Below the pieces are notes generated by a model. That model was not told the DNA's origin and searched no databases. It was given only the letters and a program-made list of their open reading frames with translations. 64,000 bases of DNA. Source: Shewanella donghaensis. GTDB lineage: Bacteria > Pseudomonadota > Gammaproteobacteria > Enterobacterales > Shewanellaceae. The translations under genes and the position numbers were made by a program. The stretch covers positions 248,001-312,000 of the forward strand of contig NZ_CP041783.1 in NCBI RefSeq assembly GCF_007567505.1, in the 5' to 3' direction. Position 1 is the stretch's first letter. Every line of letters begins with the position of its first letter. This document shows positions 9,714-18,719 of this stretch, in pieces.

Positions 9714-12293
9714 ATGAAGCAAGTTATTAAAAGTACTTCTAATACTGTCATCGCTAAGGTTAATAATAGATTTTTGATTAACCGCTTATTTATTAGATCT
9801 TTAGTTACTAATAGCTTCACTATTTTTCGAAAACTATTTGGGTACACGGCGACGACTTATAAAACATTTCAGCCATCTAGATTCGTTTTTCTGGCATCAA
9901 AAACAGCCATAGCGACATTTACAGCTTTGGTTATTACGGGCTGTAGCCCTAATGAAACTGTAAATGGCTTTGAGAGCGAATCATCTGAAAACGCTGTTAA
10001 GCAGGTACAAGTTGAAGGAAAAGATCAGAACCAAAAAGTGACTCACCCTGATGTATTTTCTCAAGAAACGGTTCTCACAACCTTGGTCGATTTTAATGAC
10101 CCCAAACACCTGTCATGGTTAACCCACAAAGATACTCAATCAAGGCTTTTAGCCGTTACTGAAAATACTCAACTTGCGGTAAATTTCTCAAATGAAAGCA
10201 ATATTGCTGAATTAGCAATAACACCAGATAAACCATGGCACTTAGCGAGTTACGATAACGTCAATATGGCCTTCGATGTTAAAAATACCAGTGATAATTC
10301 AATCCAGCTTTACCTCAATATCGCAAATCCAGAAGGACAATATCAGAGCCGTTCAATTAGCCTTCCAGTTAATTATGAAGGCACGGTTTACTTTCCACTT
10401 GCGGGAATAGAGGCTGCTACTGATGCCGGACTTTGGGGCGATATTCAACCGTGGGATACCGATGATAAAATGATGATTTGGCGCTCTTGGCGTCAAGCGG
10501 ATGAAAGTTTTACATCATTGTCTTCGTTAACGTTTTTTACTATCGGTTTATTAGAGTCTAAATCAGTCATTATCGATGATATTCGTATTCGAAAAAATCC
10601 AACGATTAATAATGATGCGCCATTAGAATATATGGCCAATATTATCGACCGTTATGGTCAAAATGCTAAATATGAAACACCACAACATGTGAGTTCTGAC
10701 AATGAGCTAAAAGCGCTAGCAGATAAAGAACTCGCTGAATTAAGTACTTCTACAGGCATGCCTAATCGCTCTCAATATGGTGGCTATACCCGTGGCCCTA
10801 AATTAGATGCAACGGGTTATTTTAGGACTGAAAAAGTGGATGGCAAGTGGTGGATGGTCGATCCTGAAGGACATTTATTTTTCTCACATGGACCTGCCAA
10901 TGTGCGTATGGCAAATATGAGTACCATTACTGGGGTCGATTACGATGAGCCTAGTATAAGAGTGATAAAAAATGATGAAATAACCCCAGAGGATTCAATG
11001 GGGATTGTTGATGTTCCCAGCAGTGCCCGCGAAAAACGCTTTATTATCTCAAAACTGAGAAACAAGATGTTTCAGTGGTTACCTGAATATAACGAGCCCT
11101 TAGCTGATCATTATAGTTACCGCCGCTCGACCCATAAAGGGCCTGTACCCCACGGTGAAACATTTAGTTTTTATCGTGCCAACCTTGAAAGGCGCTATGG
11201 TCAATCAAACGACGACCCTAAATCTTACTTAAAAAAATGGCATCAAGTCACGGCGCAGCGAATGCATGATTGGGGTTTTACCTCATTCGGTAATTGGGTC
11301 GATCCTGCATTTTATCAGTCTGAACAAGTGCCATACTTCGCTAATGGCTGGATAATTGGTGATTTTAAAACCCTATCAGGGCAAAAAAATCATTGGGGTT
11401 TGATGCCTGATCCCTACGATCCTATCTTTGCTAGACGCGCTCAAATAACAATAGATGCCATCGCCAATAATATTCAAGCTTCACCTTGGTGCGCAGGTAT
11501 CTTTATTGATAATGAAAAAAGCTGGGGAGAACGGGAGGGCAGTGTACCCGCAAGGTATGGCGTTATTTTGGATGCTTTATCAAAAGATGCGCAATTTAGC
11601 CCTGCAAAATCGGCATTCACTAACCATATTAAAGCGCAATATCAATCTATTGAAAAATTAAATACTGCTTGGGGCACTAATCTTGATAGTTGGTCATCAT
11701 TTATGGATGGAGTGGCGTTTTCTGATTATAACGAACAACTTGTTACGGATTTATCAAGGATGCTTGAAATGCTAGGTGAGCAGTACTTTTTAGTTGTGCA
11801 TGACACCTTAGAAAAGGTATTACCCAATCACCTGTATATGGGCGCTCGTATGGCAAACTGGGGAATGCCAGATGAAATCATTAAAGCATCACTCAAATAC
11901 TCTGATGTATTGAGCTTTAATATTTATGAAGAAGGAATGCAAAAAGATTACTGGGACTTCTTAGAAGAAGTTGATTTACCGGTTGTCGTCGGCGAGTTCC
12001 ATATTGGTACTTCGACAGATTCTGGCATGTATAACCCTGGTATTGTTCATGCTGCTAATCAGCAAGATCGTGCCCGCATGTATAAAGCTTATATGAAGAG
12101 TGTGTTAGATAAGCCCTACATGGTTGGTGCTCATTGGTTTCAATACGTTGATGAACCGATCTCTGGTCGAGCATTTGATGGTGAAAATGCCAACATTGGT
12201 TTTGTCACGGTGACCGATGTGCCATACCCTGAGATGATAAAGGCTGTAAAAGAAGTGACATCGAATATGTACCAAAATCGTTATGGTAAATAG
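9714..12293 (+). CDS. Beta-agarase, GH50 family, predicted lipoprotein
   Basis: The protein has 859 residues. GH50 enzymes hydrolyse beta-1,4 bonds of agarose with retention. The C-terminal catalytic barrel shows YFRTEKVDGKWWMVDPEGH, HDWGFTSFGNW, the acid/base Glu in IDNEKSWG (E601) and the nucleophile Glu in VVGEFHIG (E761). A beta-rich domain (about 100-300) precedes it, as in other GH50 agarases. A lipobox (VITGC, near residue 80) sits unusually far from the ATG. The first 55 residues are basic and not typical of a lipoprotein signal, so the true start may be a downstream TTG; however, AGGGA stands 10 bases before the ATG at 9714. It is monocistronic. Family and catalytic residues are clear; the start is not. 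Confidence 0.9.
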   Translation: MKQVIKSTSNTVIAKVNNRFLINRLFIRSLVTNSFTIFRKLFGYTATTYKTFQPSRFVFLASKTAIATFTALVITGCSPNETVNGFESESSENAVKQVQVEGKDQNQKVTHPDVFSQETVLTTLVDFNDPKHLSWLTHKDTQSRLLAVTENTQLAVNFSNESNIAELAITPDKPWHLASYDNVNMAFDVKNTSDNSIQLYLNIANPEGQYQSRSISLPVNYEGTVYFPLAGIEAATDAGLWGDIQPWDTDDKMMIWRSWRQADESFTSLSSLTFFTIGLLESKSVIIDDIRIRKNPTINNDAPLEYMANIIDRYGQNAKYETPQHVSSDNELKALADKELAELSTSTGMPNRSQYGGYTRGPKLDATGYFRTEKVDGKWWMVDPEGHLFFSHGPANVRMANMSTITGVDYDEPSIRVIKNDEITPEDSMGIVDVPSSAREKRFIISKLRNKMFQWLPEYNEPLADHYSYRRSTHKGPVPHGETFSFYRANLERRYGQSNDDPKSYLKKWHQVTAQRMHDWGFTSFGNWVDPAFYQSEQVPYFANGWIIGDFKTLSGQKNHWGLMPDPYDPIFARRAQITIDAIANNIQASPWCAGIFIDNEKSWGEREGSVPARYGVILDALSKDAQFSPAKSAFTNHIKAQYQSIEKLNTAWGTNLDSWSSFMDGVAFSDYNEQLVTDLSRMLEMLGEQYFLVVHDTLEKVLPNHLYMGARMANWGMPDEIIKASLKYSDVLSFNIYEEGMQKDYWDFLEEVDLPVVVGEFHIGTSTDSGMYNPGIVHAANQQDRARMYKAYMKSVLDKPYMVGAHWFQYVDEPISGRAFDGENANIGFVTVTDVPYPEMIKAVKEVTSNMYQNRYGK

Positions 12294-12311
12294 TATTTGT
12301 TGATGAAAGTC

Positions 12312-12365
12312 TGTTTGTTAGGTAATCAATAAATACCACCGTTATTGATTACCTGTCAGGCAAAC
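12312..12365 (+). terminator. Strong stem-loop after agarase gene
   Basis: A perfect 12-bp stem (12321-12332 with 12342-12353; GGTAATCAATAA and its complement) has a 9-base loop and is flanked by an outer GTTTG/CAAAC pair (12312-12316, 12361-12365). There is no T run, so it may act as a Rho-assisted terminator or an mRNA-stabilising structure. Confidence 0.55.
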
Positions 12366-12812
12366 CTGTGAGCTATAGATTTTATGTGATTTATTCAAGT
12401 AACTGAAATATAGTCAATTGATGCTCGTTATAGAGATAGTTCTAATCGCAATGAGTATATTTTATCCAGCTCTCAATAGCATGCCATCCTTCAACCATTC
12501 AGTAAAACTGAACCGTTCTAAAAATGCTATATGATGCAGCGATTTTTATCGAATTAAATTACCTCTATTGGCATTGATGAATTCCTAAACTGAGATATAA
12601 ATTTCAAAAGTTTAACCAATTTAAGTTCACTGATAATAGATCCGGTAAATGCGCTTGCTAAGCATTATAAAATGACGAACATTAAACGGGGATAAAATGG
12701 GATGTTAGTATTTTATATCAATATCTGACGTGATATGTTTATTGCAAAGCTAATGTTGGGAAGAAATTTATTTAAGACGCTGAATAAAAAGTTTTATCAA
12801 GCAGGTGTAAAA

Positions 12813-12971
12813 ATGAATATTGATATTAGGAAAGCAACTGTTAGTGATGCTAAAGGTGTCAGTGCATTGATAGTACCACTCACAGAAAAATACGTTCTCC
12901 CGACCTGCGAGACAAACGCTCATGTAGTTTTGTTATTTCCTGCGTCACTTATTCAAATTCACTATGTTTAG
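12813..12971 (+). pseudogene. GNAT acetyltransferase remnant (N-terminal piece)
   Basis: From an ATG at 12813 the frame reads MNIDIRKATVSDAKGV followed by LIVPLTEKYVLPTCE. This is the typical start of a GNAT N-acetyltransferase: first beta strand, then the helix after a T-x-x-D turn. It continues as unrelated residues and stops after 52 codons, where the family needs about 150. The acetyl-CoA-binding motif is missing. An upstream in-frame ATG at 12735 adds 26 residues but no family match. Most likely a truncated gene. The breakpoint is near the AHVVLL codons at about 12915-12935. Confidence 0.6.
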
Positions 12972-13015
12972 CCTGTTAATGAGGCAATAGAATACACGGA
13001 TTGTTAGGAGTTATT

Positions 13016-13402
13016 TTGAAGCTTATTATTAATAATATAAAATGGATTATGCTGATATCAGGTTTACTGACTTGTTCAATGATTTTGGCTGTTTTTGCAC
13101 CTGAAGCTGCTTTAATTAGCATGTTTGGTGAAGCTCTTACTGAACCAGTGGCTCAAGTTGTTGTTAGGAGTTGGGGTTTTCTTATTTTCTTAATGGGTGT
13201 GTTGCTGATTTATGGCGCTTTTAAGCCAATGTATCGTAATTTATCACTGGTTATCGTAGGTTTAAGTAAAATTGTATTTGTTTTATTAGTGCTTATTTTT
13301 GGTGCTCAGTATGTTGAAAAAGCAGCGGTAACATTAATACTGGATTCAATTTTTATTACGCTATTTGCTTTGTATTTAAGTAAGGTGAAAAGCGTGAGTT
13401 AA
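13016..13402 (+). CDS. Small integral membrane protein, unknown
   Basis: The protein has 128 residues when started at the TTG at 13016, which has AGGAG five bases upstream; an in-frame TTG at 13001 overlaps that site and is less likely. It has four hydrophobic segments: WIMLISGLLTCSMILAVF, a segment around SWGFLIFLMGVLLIYG, LVIVGLSKIVFVLLVLIFG, and a C-terminal one ending in LYLSKVKSVS. No catalytic or binding motif was recognised. The four-helix layout resembles small DoxX- or DUF4345-like proteins, but I cannot assign a family. It follows the GNAT remnant and precedes an oppositely oriented fragment, so context gives no role. Confidence 0.65.
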   Translation: MKLIINNIKWIMLISGLLTCSMILAVFAPEAALISMFGEALTEPVAQVVVRSWGFLIFLMGVLLIYGAFKPMYRNLSLVIVGLSKIVFVLLVLIFGAQYVEKAAVTLILDSIFITLFALYLSKVKSVS

Positions 13403-13421
13403 CATACTCTCAAACGTCAGT

Positions 13422-13553
13422 TTATTCTGCATTTGGCTCGATGTGCTGACGCAATCCCCCCATACTGTGGCGAATCAGTTGCTCTTTTAATCCCGAATCT
13501 ACAATAGAGTTAATGCTCGGAACTACTGGTAAAATAGCGCATACTGAGCCCAT
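13422..13553 (-). pseudogene. Possible 43-codon remnant on the minus strand
   Basis: An ATG at 13553 opens 43 codons whose C-terminal half (DSGLKEQLIRHSMGGLRQHI) looks protein-like and ends in EPNAE. Its start is 32 bp from the divergent oxidoreductase gene, too close for two normal promoters. It may be the end of a lost regulator or enzyme, or chance. I do not recognise the family. Confidence 0.25.
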
Positions 13554-13585
13554 CAAATAAAAATAATATAACAATAAGAGCAAGC

Positions 13586-14830
13586 ATGAATTCGATTAAT
13601 CTCAGTGACCCTTTTTCCCTTTCAAATGGCCAAATTATAAAGAATCGTTTATTCAAATCGGCAATGAGTGAGCAGCTTGGTGATAAACAACATAACCCAA
13701 CTAGGGGTTTAGTTAGGCTATATGATAGCTGGGCAAAGGGTGGCATTGGTTTATCCGTTACTGGTAATGTCATGGTGGATAGAAGTGCACTTGGCGAACC
13801 TAAAAATGTTGTTTTAGATGAAAAAAGTGACTTAGCGTTATTCAGTGAATGGACTGACGCTGGCAAGAAAAATGGCTCACAAATATGGGTGCAGCTTAAT
13901 CATCCTGGTAAACAAATTCCTAAGTTTTTATGTGATGAGCCAGTAGCACCTTCAGCGATATCATTAGGCCGTGGATTAGAAAAAGGCTTTAATACGCCGC
14001 GAGCCCTGAATGAAACTGAAATACATGAAATCATTACTAAATTTGCCATTAGTGCCATGCTTTCAAAGCAAGCAGGTTTTACTGGGGTACAAATTCATGG
14101 CGCTCATGGTTATCTTGTTAGTCAATTTTTATCATCAAGACACAATCAACGAGAAGACAAATGGGGTGGCTCTTTAGATAATCGACTTCGATTTGTACTA
14201 GAGGTTTATCGTGCAATTCGTAAAGCGGTGGGTGATGATTTCCCTATTGGGATAAAGCTTAATAGCGCCGACTTTATGAAAGGTGGCTTCACGGAAGAAG
14301 AGTCGATGCAGGTCGTTGAAAAATTGAGTGATAACGGTATCGATTTAATTGAAATTTCTGGTGGTACTTACGAAAGTCCATCGATGATGGGCTCTAAAAA
14401 TAAAACTGAGCCAGTGAAGGAAAGCACGATAAAACGTGAAGCCTATTTTATGGATTACATGGAAAAGGTCAGGAAACTGGTTAGCACTCCGCTGGTGGTT
14501 ACGGGTGGATTTCGAACGGCGCCAGCAATGAATGAGGCCTTGAATACATCGGCCACTGACTTTATTGGTATTGCGCGCACTATGGCCGTCGACCCAGATT
14601 TTCCTAATAAATTGATTAAAAATCCAAACTATGGCATGTCGCTAACGGTGCCGACGACTGGTAAACCAGCACTTGATAAAATAGGGATGGTTGGACTGGT
14701 TTGGTATGAACACCAAATGTGGCGTATTGCAGCAGGTAAAAAAGCCGACCCTAACTTAAGCGCACTTGGCGTGGTATTTAAAACTATCTTAAGCGCAGGC
14801 CTTCATGCGTTTAAAAAGCGCAGGGCATAG
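13586..14830 (+). CDS. NADH:flavin oxidoreductase, Old Yellow Enzyme family
   Basis: This 414-residue FMN-dependent TIM-barrel enzyme is of the ene-reductase/2,4-dienoyl-CoA reductase type. Family motifs in order: FKSAMSEQLGD (N-terminal FMN loop), WVQLNHPGKQ, the active-site pair in GVQIHGAHGYLVSQFLS (H-x-x-H type), NQREDKWGGSLDNRLRF, PIGIKLNSADF, and the phosphate-binding PLVVTGGFRT followed by FIGIARTMAVDPDFP. It is the short form: no C-terminal NAD/FAD and iron-sulphur domains. Likely a cytosolic reductase of activated double bonds; substrate unknown. It is monocistronic, with a stem-loop about 90 bp downstream. Confidence 0.88.
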   Translation: MNSINLSDPFSLSNGQIIKNRLFKSAMSEQLGDKQHNPTRGLVRLYDSWAKGGIGLSVTGNVMVDRSALGEPKNVVLDEKSDLALFSEWTDAGKKNGSQIWVQLNHPGKQIPKFLCDEPVAPSAISLGRGLEKGFNTPRALNETEIHEIITKFAISAMLSKQAGFTGVQIHGAHGYLVSQFLSSRHNQREDKWGGSLDNRLRFVLEVYRAIRKAVGDDFPIGIKLNSADFMKGGFTEEESMQVVEKLSDNGIDLIEISGGTYESPSMMGSKNKTEPVKESTIKREAYFMDYMEKVRKLVSTPLVVTGGFRTAPAMNEALNTSATDFIGIARTMAVDPDFPNKLIKNPNYGMSLTVPTTGKPALDKIGMVGLVWYEHQMWRIAAGKKADPNLSALGVVFKTILSAGLHAFKKRRA

Positions 14831-14918
14831 TTGCTTATTCGTCTCTAGTAATTAATCTCAAGTAATGAGTCGTGGGTAGTTGTAAATAGTCATTAGCCAC
14901 GAGCAAAACCCATAACTT

Positions 14919-14948
14919 AACAGAACTTTGATGAGTCAACGTTCTGTT
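14919..14948 (+). terminator. Stem-loop downstream of the oxidoreductase gene
   Basis: AACAGAAC (14919-14926) pairs with GTTCTGTT (14941-14948). An inner TTGA/TCAA pair extends the stem past a single mismatch. The 3' side is ATTTATGG, not a true T run, so termination strength is uncertain. Confidence 0.45.
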
Positions 14949-15494
14949 ATTTATGGGAACAGATATGATGTTAAATTATTCGCGAACTATCTGTTTTTAA
15001 ATCTTCTCTAATAGACCTTTTTAAAAAGCGGCAACTACAAAAACATCTTCTAGCAAAAAAAATTGCAGAAAAATTGATTTCAACAAAAAATCCGCTAGTA
15101 CAAAAAACACTACTCAATATAATCATTTACTTCACATTCTTTTTCAGTGGTTCTGTGAAATTTCAAGGCTCATTTTTATCGGTGTTTTTGTCCCCCATGT
15201 TTGCCAATATAAATGCAATAAGGTTTTAAGTTTCGTTAAGTCTTATTTCCTTTATATTAGTTTGTCATATATCAGTTAAAGCTGGAATGAGAGTTAAAAG
15301 TTGAACTAAAAACTAAGTTAAAGGTTGGAATTTAATTCATGGATATTGGTTTTTTATTTCATTTATATCGCGTTAAATAAGTGAAAATTAAATTCAATGA
15401 ATACGTTGTATTAAGTTTGAATTAATAATCTATTGATAGGCGAACTCGGCTTTACTTAGTAAATAATGTGTCTCTTTGTATCGCTATTTATTTA
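14949..15494. other. AT-rich gap before the decaheme cytochrome gene
   Basis: About 550 bases without a gene on either strand. It is probably the upstream control region of the cytochrome gene. The only site I can support is the CRP-like dyad at its end. No RNA gene was seen. Confidence 0.4.
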
Positions 15495-15510
15495 CGTGAG
15501 CTTAACCACA
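15495..15510. promoter_or_regulatory. Candidate CRP site
   Basis: CGTGA-GCTTAA-CCACA matches 8 of 10 fixed positions of the CRP consensus TGTGA-N6-TCACA. It lies 70 bases before the cytochrome ATG, where an activator site would be expected. In Shewanella oneidensis CRP is known to switch on anaerobic and metal-reducing cytochrome genes; its use here is inferred. Confidence 0.45.
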
Positions 15511-15580
15511 GTTTCACTTTATCTTTACTCCTAATGTTGCTGCTACCCACTAAGAGGTATTCAGGTTTTTGGAGATAACA

Positions 15581-17536
15581 ATGAAAAATATAAACAAGTG
15601 CCGTGTTGCATTTGCAGTGATTGCAGCCATGGGTTTATCAGCTTGTAGTGATGGAGATGATGGTAAAGATGGCTTACCTGGTGACCCTGGAATTCCATGG
15701 GAGCCACCAGTTATTACAACCTCTGCAGTGGCTAAAGTATTAAGTTGGGAATATGGCAGTGGCGTTGTTAATGTTGAGTTTTCTGTAATCAATCAAGATG
15801 GGATTGCTGTAGAAGATTTAGATAGAGTTCAACTTTTCTCAACCATTAAAAATGATGCTGGTTTACTTGCTGACACCGTAGATGTGACTTATTTTGAAGG
15901 TGAAGATAGTTCAGCGGGTACCCTAAGTCATAATGGTGAAGGTATTTATTCTTTAGTGATGCCACAGGACTCAGCCACAGAATCTTCAATTGGTACAGGC
16001 TATATTCGCCCTGGTAACGGCAATAATGGCATGCCGCGTACTAAGCGAGTGATGTTCACTAAAACCGATCAATATGCACAAGTTACTACCACAGATGATG
16101 CTAAATGTGTTTCATGTCATGGGGCGTTTGAAGAAGCTACCGGTAATTCGGTTTGGGGCTGGCATCAACATCACCATGCACTTGATAATGAACAAGAAAT
16201 TGTCATTGTTGAAGCTTGTATCGTTTGTCATACCCAAACAGAACAAAAAGATGGCGGCTGGGCAGAAAATACGATGGCGATGTTTGGCCATGGTAAATTA
16301 GCTGATGGAGAAGGTGGCAAGAATTATTCTGGTCACTCTGCTTTATGGAGCAACTACTCAATGGATATGAAGCGTTGTTCAACGTGTCATATGGACGATG
16401 TTGAGTTTACTGCGTCAATCAATGGCTGTGCTAGCTGTCATACAAACCTTCAAGATCCTGATCGTGAAGGTGCAAAAGTTGACCATTCGACCTTTACAGA
16501 AGGAAGTTGTATTAGTTGCCACAATATAGACGGTTTCTATTATGAGCATGAAAACGCTACAGATCGTGATGAAGCGCTAAGTCGTTACACTGTTGAGATT
16601 GTTTCAGTTCTTCGTAATGCGGACGATGACACTAAGATTGAAGTGACGGTTAAAGCCACTGATATCGATGGCAAGTATGTCGATTTAACGGTTGTTGCAG
16701 ATTCAGAAGATACTCTGAATGGCTGGGCTACAGTGATGAAAAATGGTGAAGCGATGTTGCCTGGTCGTGATGAAGGTCATGTTGCTCGCGCAACAGGCGT
16801 TGTTGCTGGTGATAATGATGAATACATTTATACCATTGAACATGCACTGCCATATGTCGAAGGCGAAGTACTATTCGGCGGTATTGATGGCCGCGCTTAT
16901 TACGATGATGGTGCTAAAAGAGCGCCAGTAACAGCGTCTAATATTAACGATGTTCGTCGCTCTAGTTCTGATGGCCTTAAATGTCTGACTTGTCATACCG
17001 AGGGGTTAGATGGACATGGCTCTGCTCGTGGCGGTCTAGATTTAGGTGGTGATGCGTGTGTTCAATGTCATAGCGCATACAACTGGGCACCAGGAAAAGG
17101 CAGTGAAGATTACGCCATGGCATGGGGACCACTTATCCATAACATGCATTTTGGTGTATACAATGAGGAACGTGAACTTGGCAATATGCCAACAACAGAT
17201 AGAAATAAGCCTGTTGATTGTACTTCATGTCACACTGGCGAAATTAACCTTGATAATGTTGCGCCAGCTACCGTATTAAACGGTTTAGATGAGGCCAGCG
17301 TTTACGGTATTACGCCGATATCAGCTAACTGTGCATCTTGTCATAGTGGTGACTCTGCCAAAAACCATATGAGTCAACAAGGTGGCGATTTCAATGTTGC
17401 TATTACACCTGACAGCATGATGCATGCTGGTGAAGATGGTGCTGGTTATGCTGTGTTTGACCCTGCAGTAACCAACAGTGAATCATGTTCTGTATGTCAT
17501 ACCCCCGCTCGACTTGCAGAAGCACATCAGTTTTAA
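15581..17536 (+). CDS. OmcA/MtrC-family decaheme c-type cytochrome, lipoprotein
   Basis: The protein has 651 residues from the ATG with GGAG 6 bases upstream; a TTG at 15569 overlaps that site and is rejected. It has a lipobox (LSAC) and then a Gly/Pro/Asp linker. Exactly ten C-x-x-C-H sites are visible: CVSCH, CIVCH, CSTCH, CASCH and CISCH in the first half, then CLTCH, CVQCH, CTSCH, CASCH and CSVCH in the second. That 5+5 split around a beta domain is the layout of MtrC, MtrF and OmcA, cell-surface terminal reductases for metals, flavins or electrodes. No mtrA/mtrB-like partners lie in this window. A stand-alone surface electron-transfer role is inferred. A CRP-like site upstream and a strong terminator downstream make it a single-gene unit. 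Confidence 0.93.
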   Translation: MKNINKCRVAFAVIAAMGLSACSDGDDGKDGLPGDPGIPWEPPVITTSAVAKVLSWEYGSGVVNVEFSVINQDGIAVEDLDRVQLFSTIKNDAGLLADTVDVTYFEGEDSSAGTLSHNGEGIYSLVMPQDSATESSIGTGYIRPGNGNNGMPRTKRVMFTKTDQYAQVTTTDDAKCVSCHGAFEEATGNSVWGWHQHHHALDNEQEIVIVEACIVCHTQTEQKDGGWAENTMAMFGHGKLADGEGGKNYSGHSALWSNYSMDMKRCSTCHMDDVEFTASINGCASCHTNLQDPDREGAKVDHSTFTEGSCISCHNIDGFYYEHENATDRDEALSRYTVEIVSVLRNADDDTKIEVTVKATDIDGKYVDLTVVADSEDTLNGWATVMKNGEAMLPGRDEGHVARATGVVAGDNDEYIYTIEHALPYVEGEVLFGGIDGRAYYDDGAKRAPVTASNINDVRRSSSDGLKCLTCHTEGLDGHGSARGGLDLGGDACVQCHSAYNWAPGKGSEDYAMAWGPLIHNMHFGVYNEERELGNMPTTDRNKPVDCTSCHTGEINLDNVAPATVLNGLDEASVYGITPISANCASCHSGDSAKNHMSQQGGDFNVAITPDSMMHAGEDGAGYAVFDPAVTNSESCSVCHTPARLAEAHQF

Positions 17537-17586
17537 GTGATGTGTTATTTGATAAAATAATATCGTTTCATCCACGATAAACCGAG

Positions 17587-17617
17587 AAAAATGCCTGAAG
17601 CCATTCAGGCATTTTTT
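17587..17617 (+). terminator. Rho-independent terminator after the decaheme gene
   Basis: ATGCCTGAA (17591-17599) pairs with TTCAGGCAT (17604-17612) around GCCA, followed by six T. It is preceded by four A, so it may be bidirectional. It separates the cytochrome gene from the downstream redox cluster. Confidence 0.9.
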
Positions 17618-17870
17618 ATTTATGTTTTATATTTCTATTTACATTAACTATCTAAATTAACTATCTAAATATTTCCACATTACTCATTATTTCGCCAAGG
17701 TATGTAAATAATGCATATTGATTAAGCCGCAGGTTACTTTGAGTTAAGTGATAGAAAAGCATCAGTAGCCACTGCATTTAATCAATGAAGCTTTATTTAT
17801 TAATAATCCATAAGCTAACGTTAATTTATTAAAGGTAAAGTGCAAGGAAGTAAGTATATGAGAGGTTATT

Positions 17871-18437
17871 ATGGAAAAGGATACTCGTTTATCAAATATT
17901 CATCGCTTTATTCACTGGGGACTCGCACTTTCAATGCTCGTCATGCTGACAACCATTTTATTGCGTTTAGGATGGATGGAAAAGCGCCATATGGCTGAAA
18001 TTATTCAGCAAGGTTTGTTTAAAATTGATCTCTTGATTACAGATAAAAATGCAATAGTAATCGCGAAAAATATCCGTAACGTCATGTTTCAATGGCACCT
18101 TTATTTTGGTTATTCGGTTGCTGTATTTGTTTTGCTGCGGTTTATTTATATGGCTAAATACGGTTTGCAATATCCTTCAGCTTTTGATGCTAAAGCGAAT
18201 ATTCGTCAAAAATTTCAAGCTTGGGTTTATTGGCTTTTTTATCTCGGCATCACTTTATCGGTAGTTACTGGATTACTTATAGAATTTGGCCCAGCAGCTA
18301 TTGAGCATCAAATGGAAACCGTTCATAAACTTGCTCTGTGGTATTTTATCCCTTTCATTAGTTTACATTTAGCGGGAATTATATTGGCAGAGTTTGGTCA
18401 CGATAAAGGGGTCGTGTCGAGAATTATTAGTGGCTAG
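17871..18437 (+). CDS. Cytochrome b561-type membrane protein
   Basis: This 188-residue, four-helix membrane protein has the His pattern of the bacterial b561/Ni-hydrogenase b-type family: two His in helix 1 (NIHRFIHWGLALSML), one at the start of helix 2 (FQWHLYFGYSVAVF), and two at helix 4 (ETVHKLALWYFIPFISLHLAGII). It ends in FGHDKGVVSRIISG, a tail usual in the family. Such proteins carry two haems and move electrons between the quinone pool and a periplasmic partner. The insert between helices 1 and 2 (about 35 residues) is longer than usual. It is first in line before the thioredoxin-DUF4266-DUF3570-ApbE genes, 282 bp upstream of them, so co-expression is possible but not shown. Confidence 0.85.
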   Translation: MEKDTRLSNIHRFIHWGLALSMLVMLTTILLRLGWMEKRHMAEIIQQGLFKIDLLITDKNAIVIAKNIRNVMFQWHLYFGYSVAVFVLLRFIYMAKYGLQYPSAFDAKANIRQKFQAWVYWLFYLGITLSVVTGLLIEFGPAAIEHQMETVHKLALWYFIPFISLHLAGIILAEFGHDKGVVSRIISG

Positions 18438-18463
18438 CGGGTCGCTATTTGGTTTACTAATTC

Positions 18464-18489
18464 AACTCAGGACAGAAACTGCCTGAGTT
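18464..18489 (+). terminator. Stem-loop after cytochrome b561 gene
   Basis: AACTCAGG (18464-18471) pairs with CCTGAGTT (18482-18489), with an inner CAG/CTG extension past one bulged A. There is no clean T run. It may partly separate the b561 gene from the next genes. Confidence 0.5.
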
Positions 18490-18719
18490 ATTACATCTTC
18501 TTCAATTACCGCCTTGTCATTATTCTTCTTATTTTTGCTCCCTTACTTACTTCATATTACGGATCCTTTGCTAGCTTCATATCATTCGCACCGTTATTCG
18601 TTCCATCATGTTGATGCTGATTTAATCGCTTTATAAAACATTCCTTAAGCCTCCTTAATACAACCTTAAGATTGAAGATTTAGCTTGTTGTTATTAAATT
18701 ATTGTTAAGTTTGAAATTA

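Noticed and set aside
12901..13015. Integron attC-like site near the GNAT remnant
   Set aside because: GTTAGGA resembles a core site but lacks the needed final pyrimidine and a matching inverse core.
13510..13866. Minus-strand 118-codon frame over the oxidoreductase start
   Set aside because: Antisense shadow of a well-supported gene; no family features.
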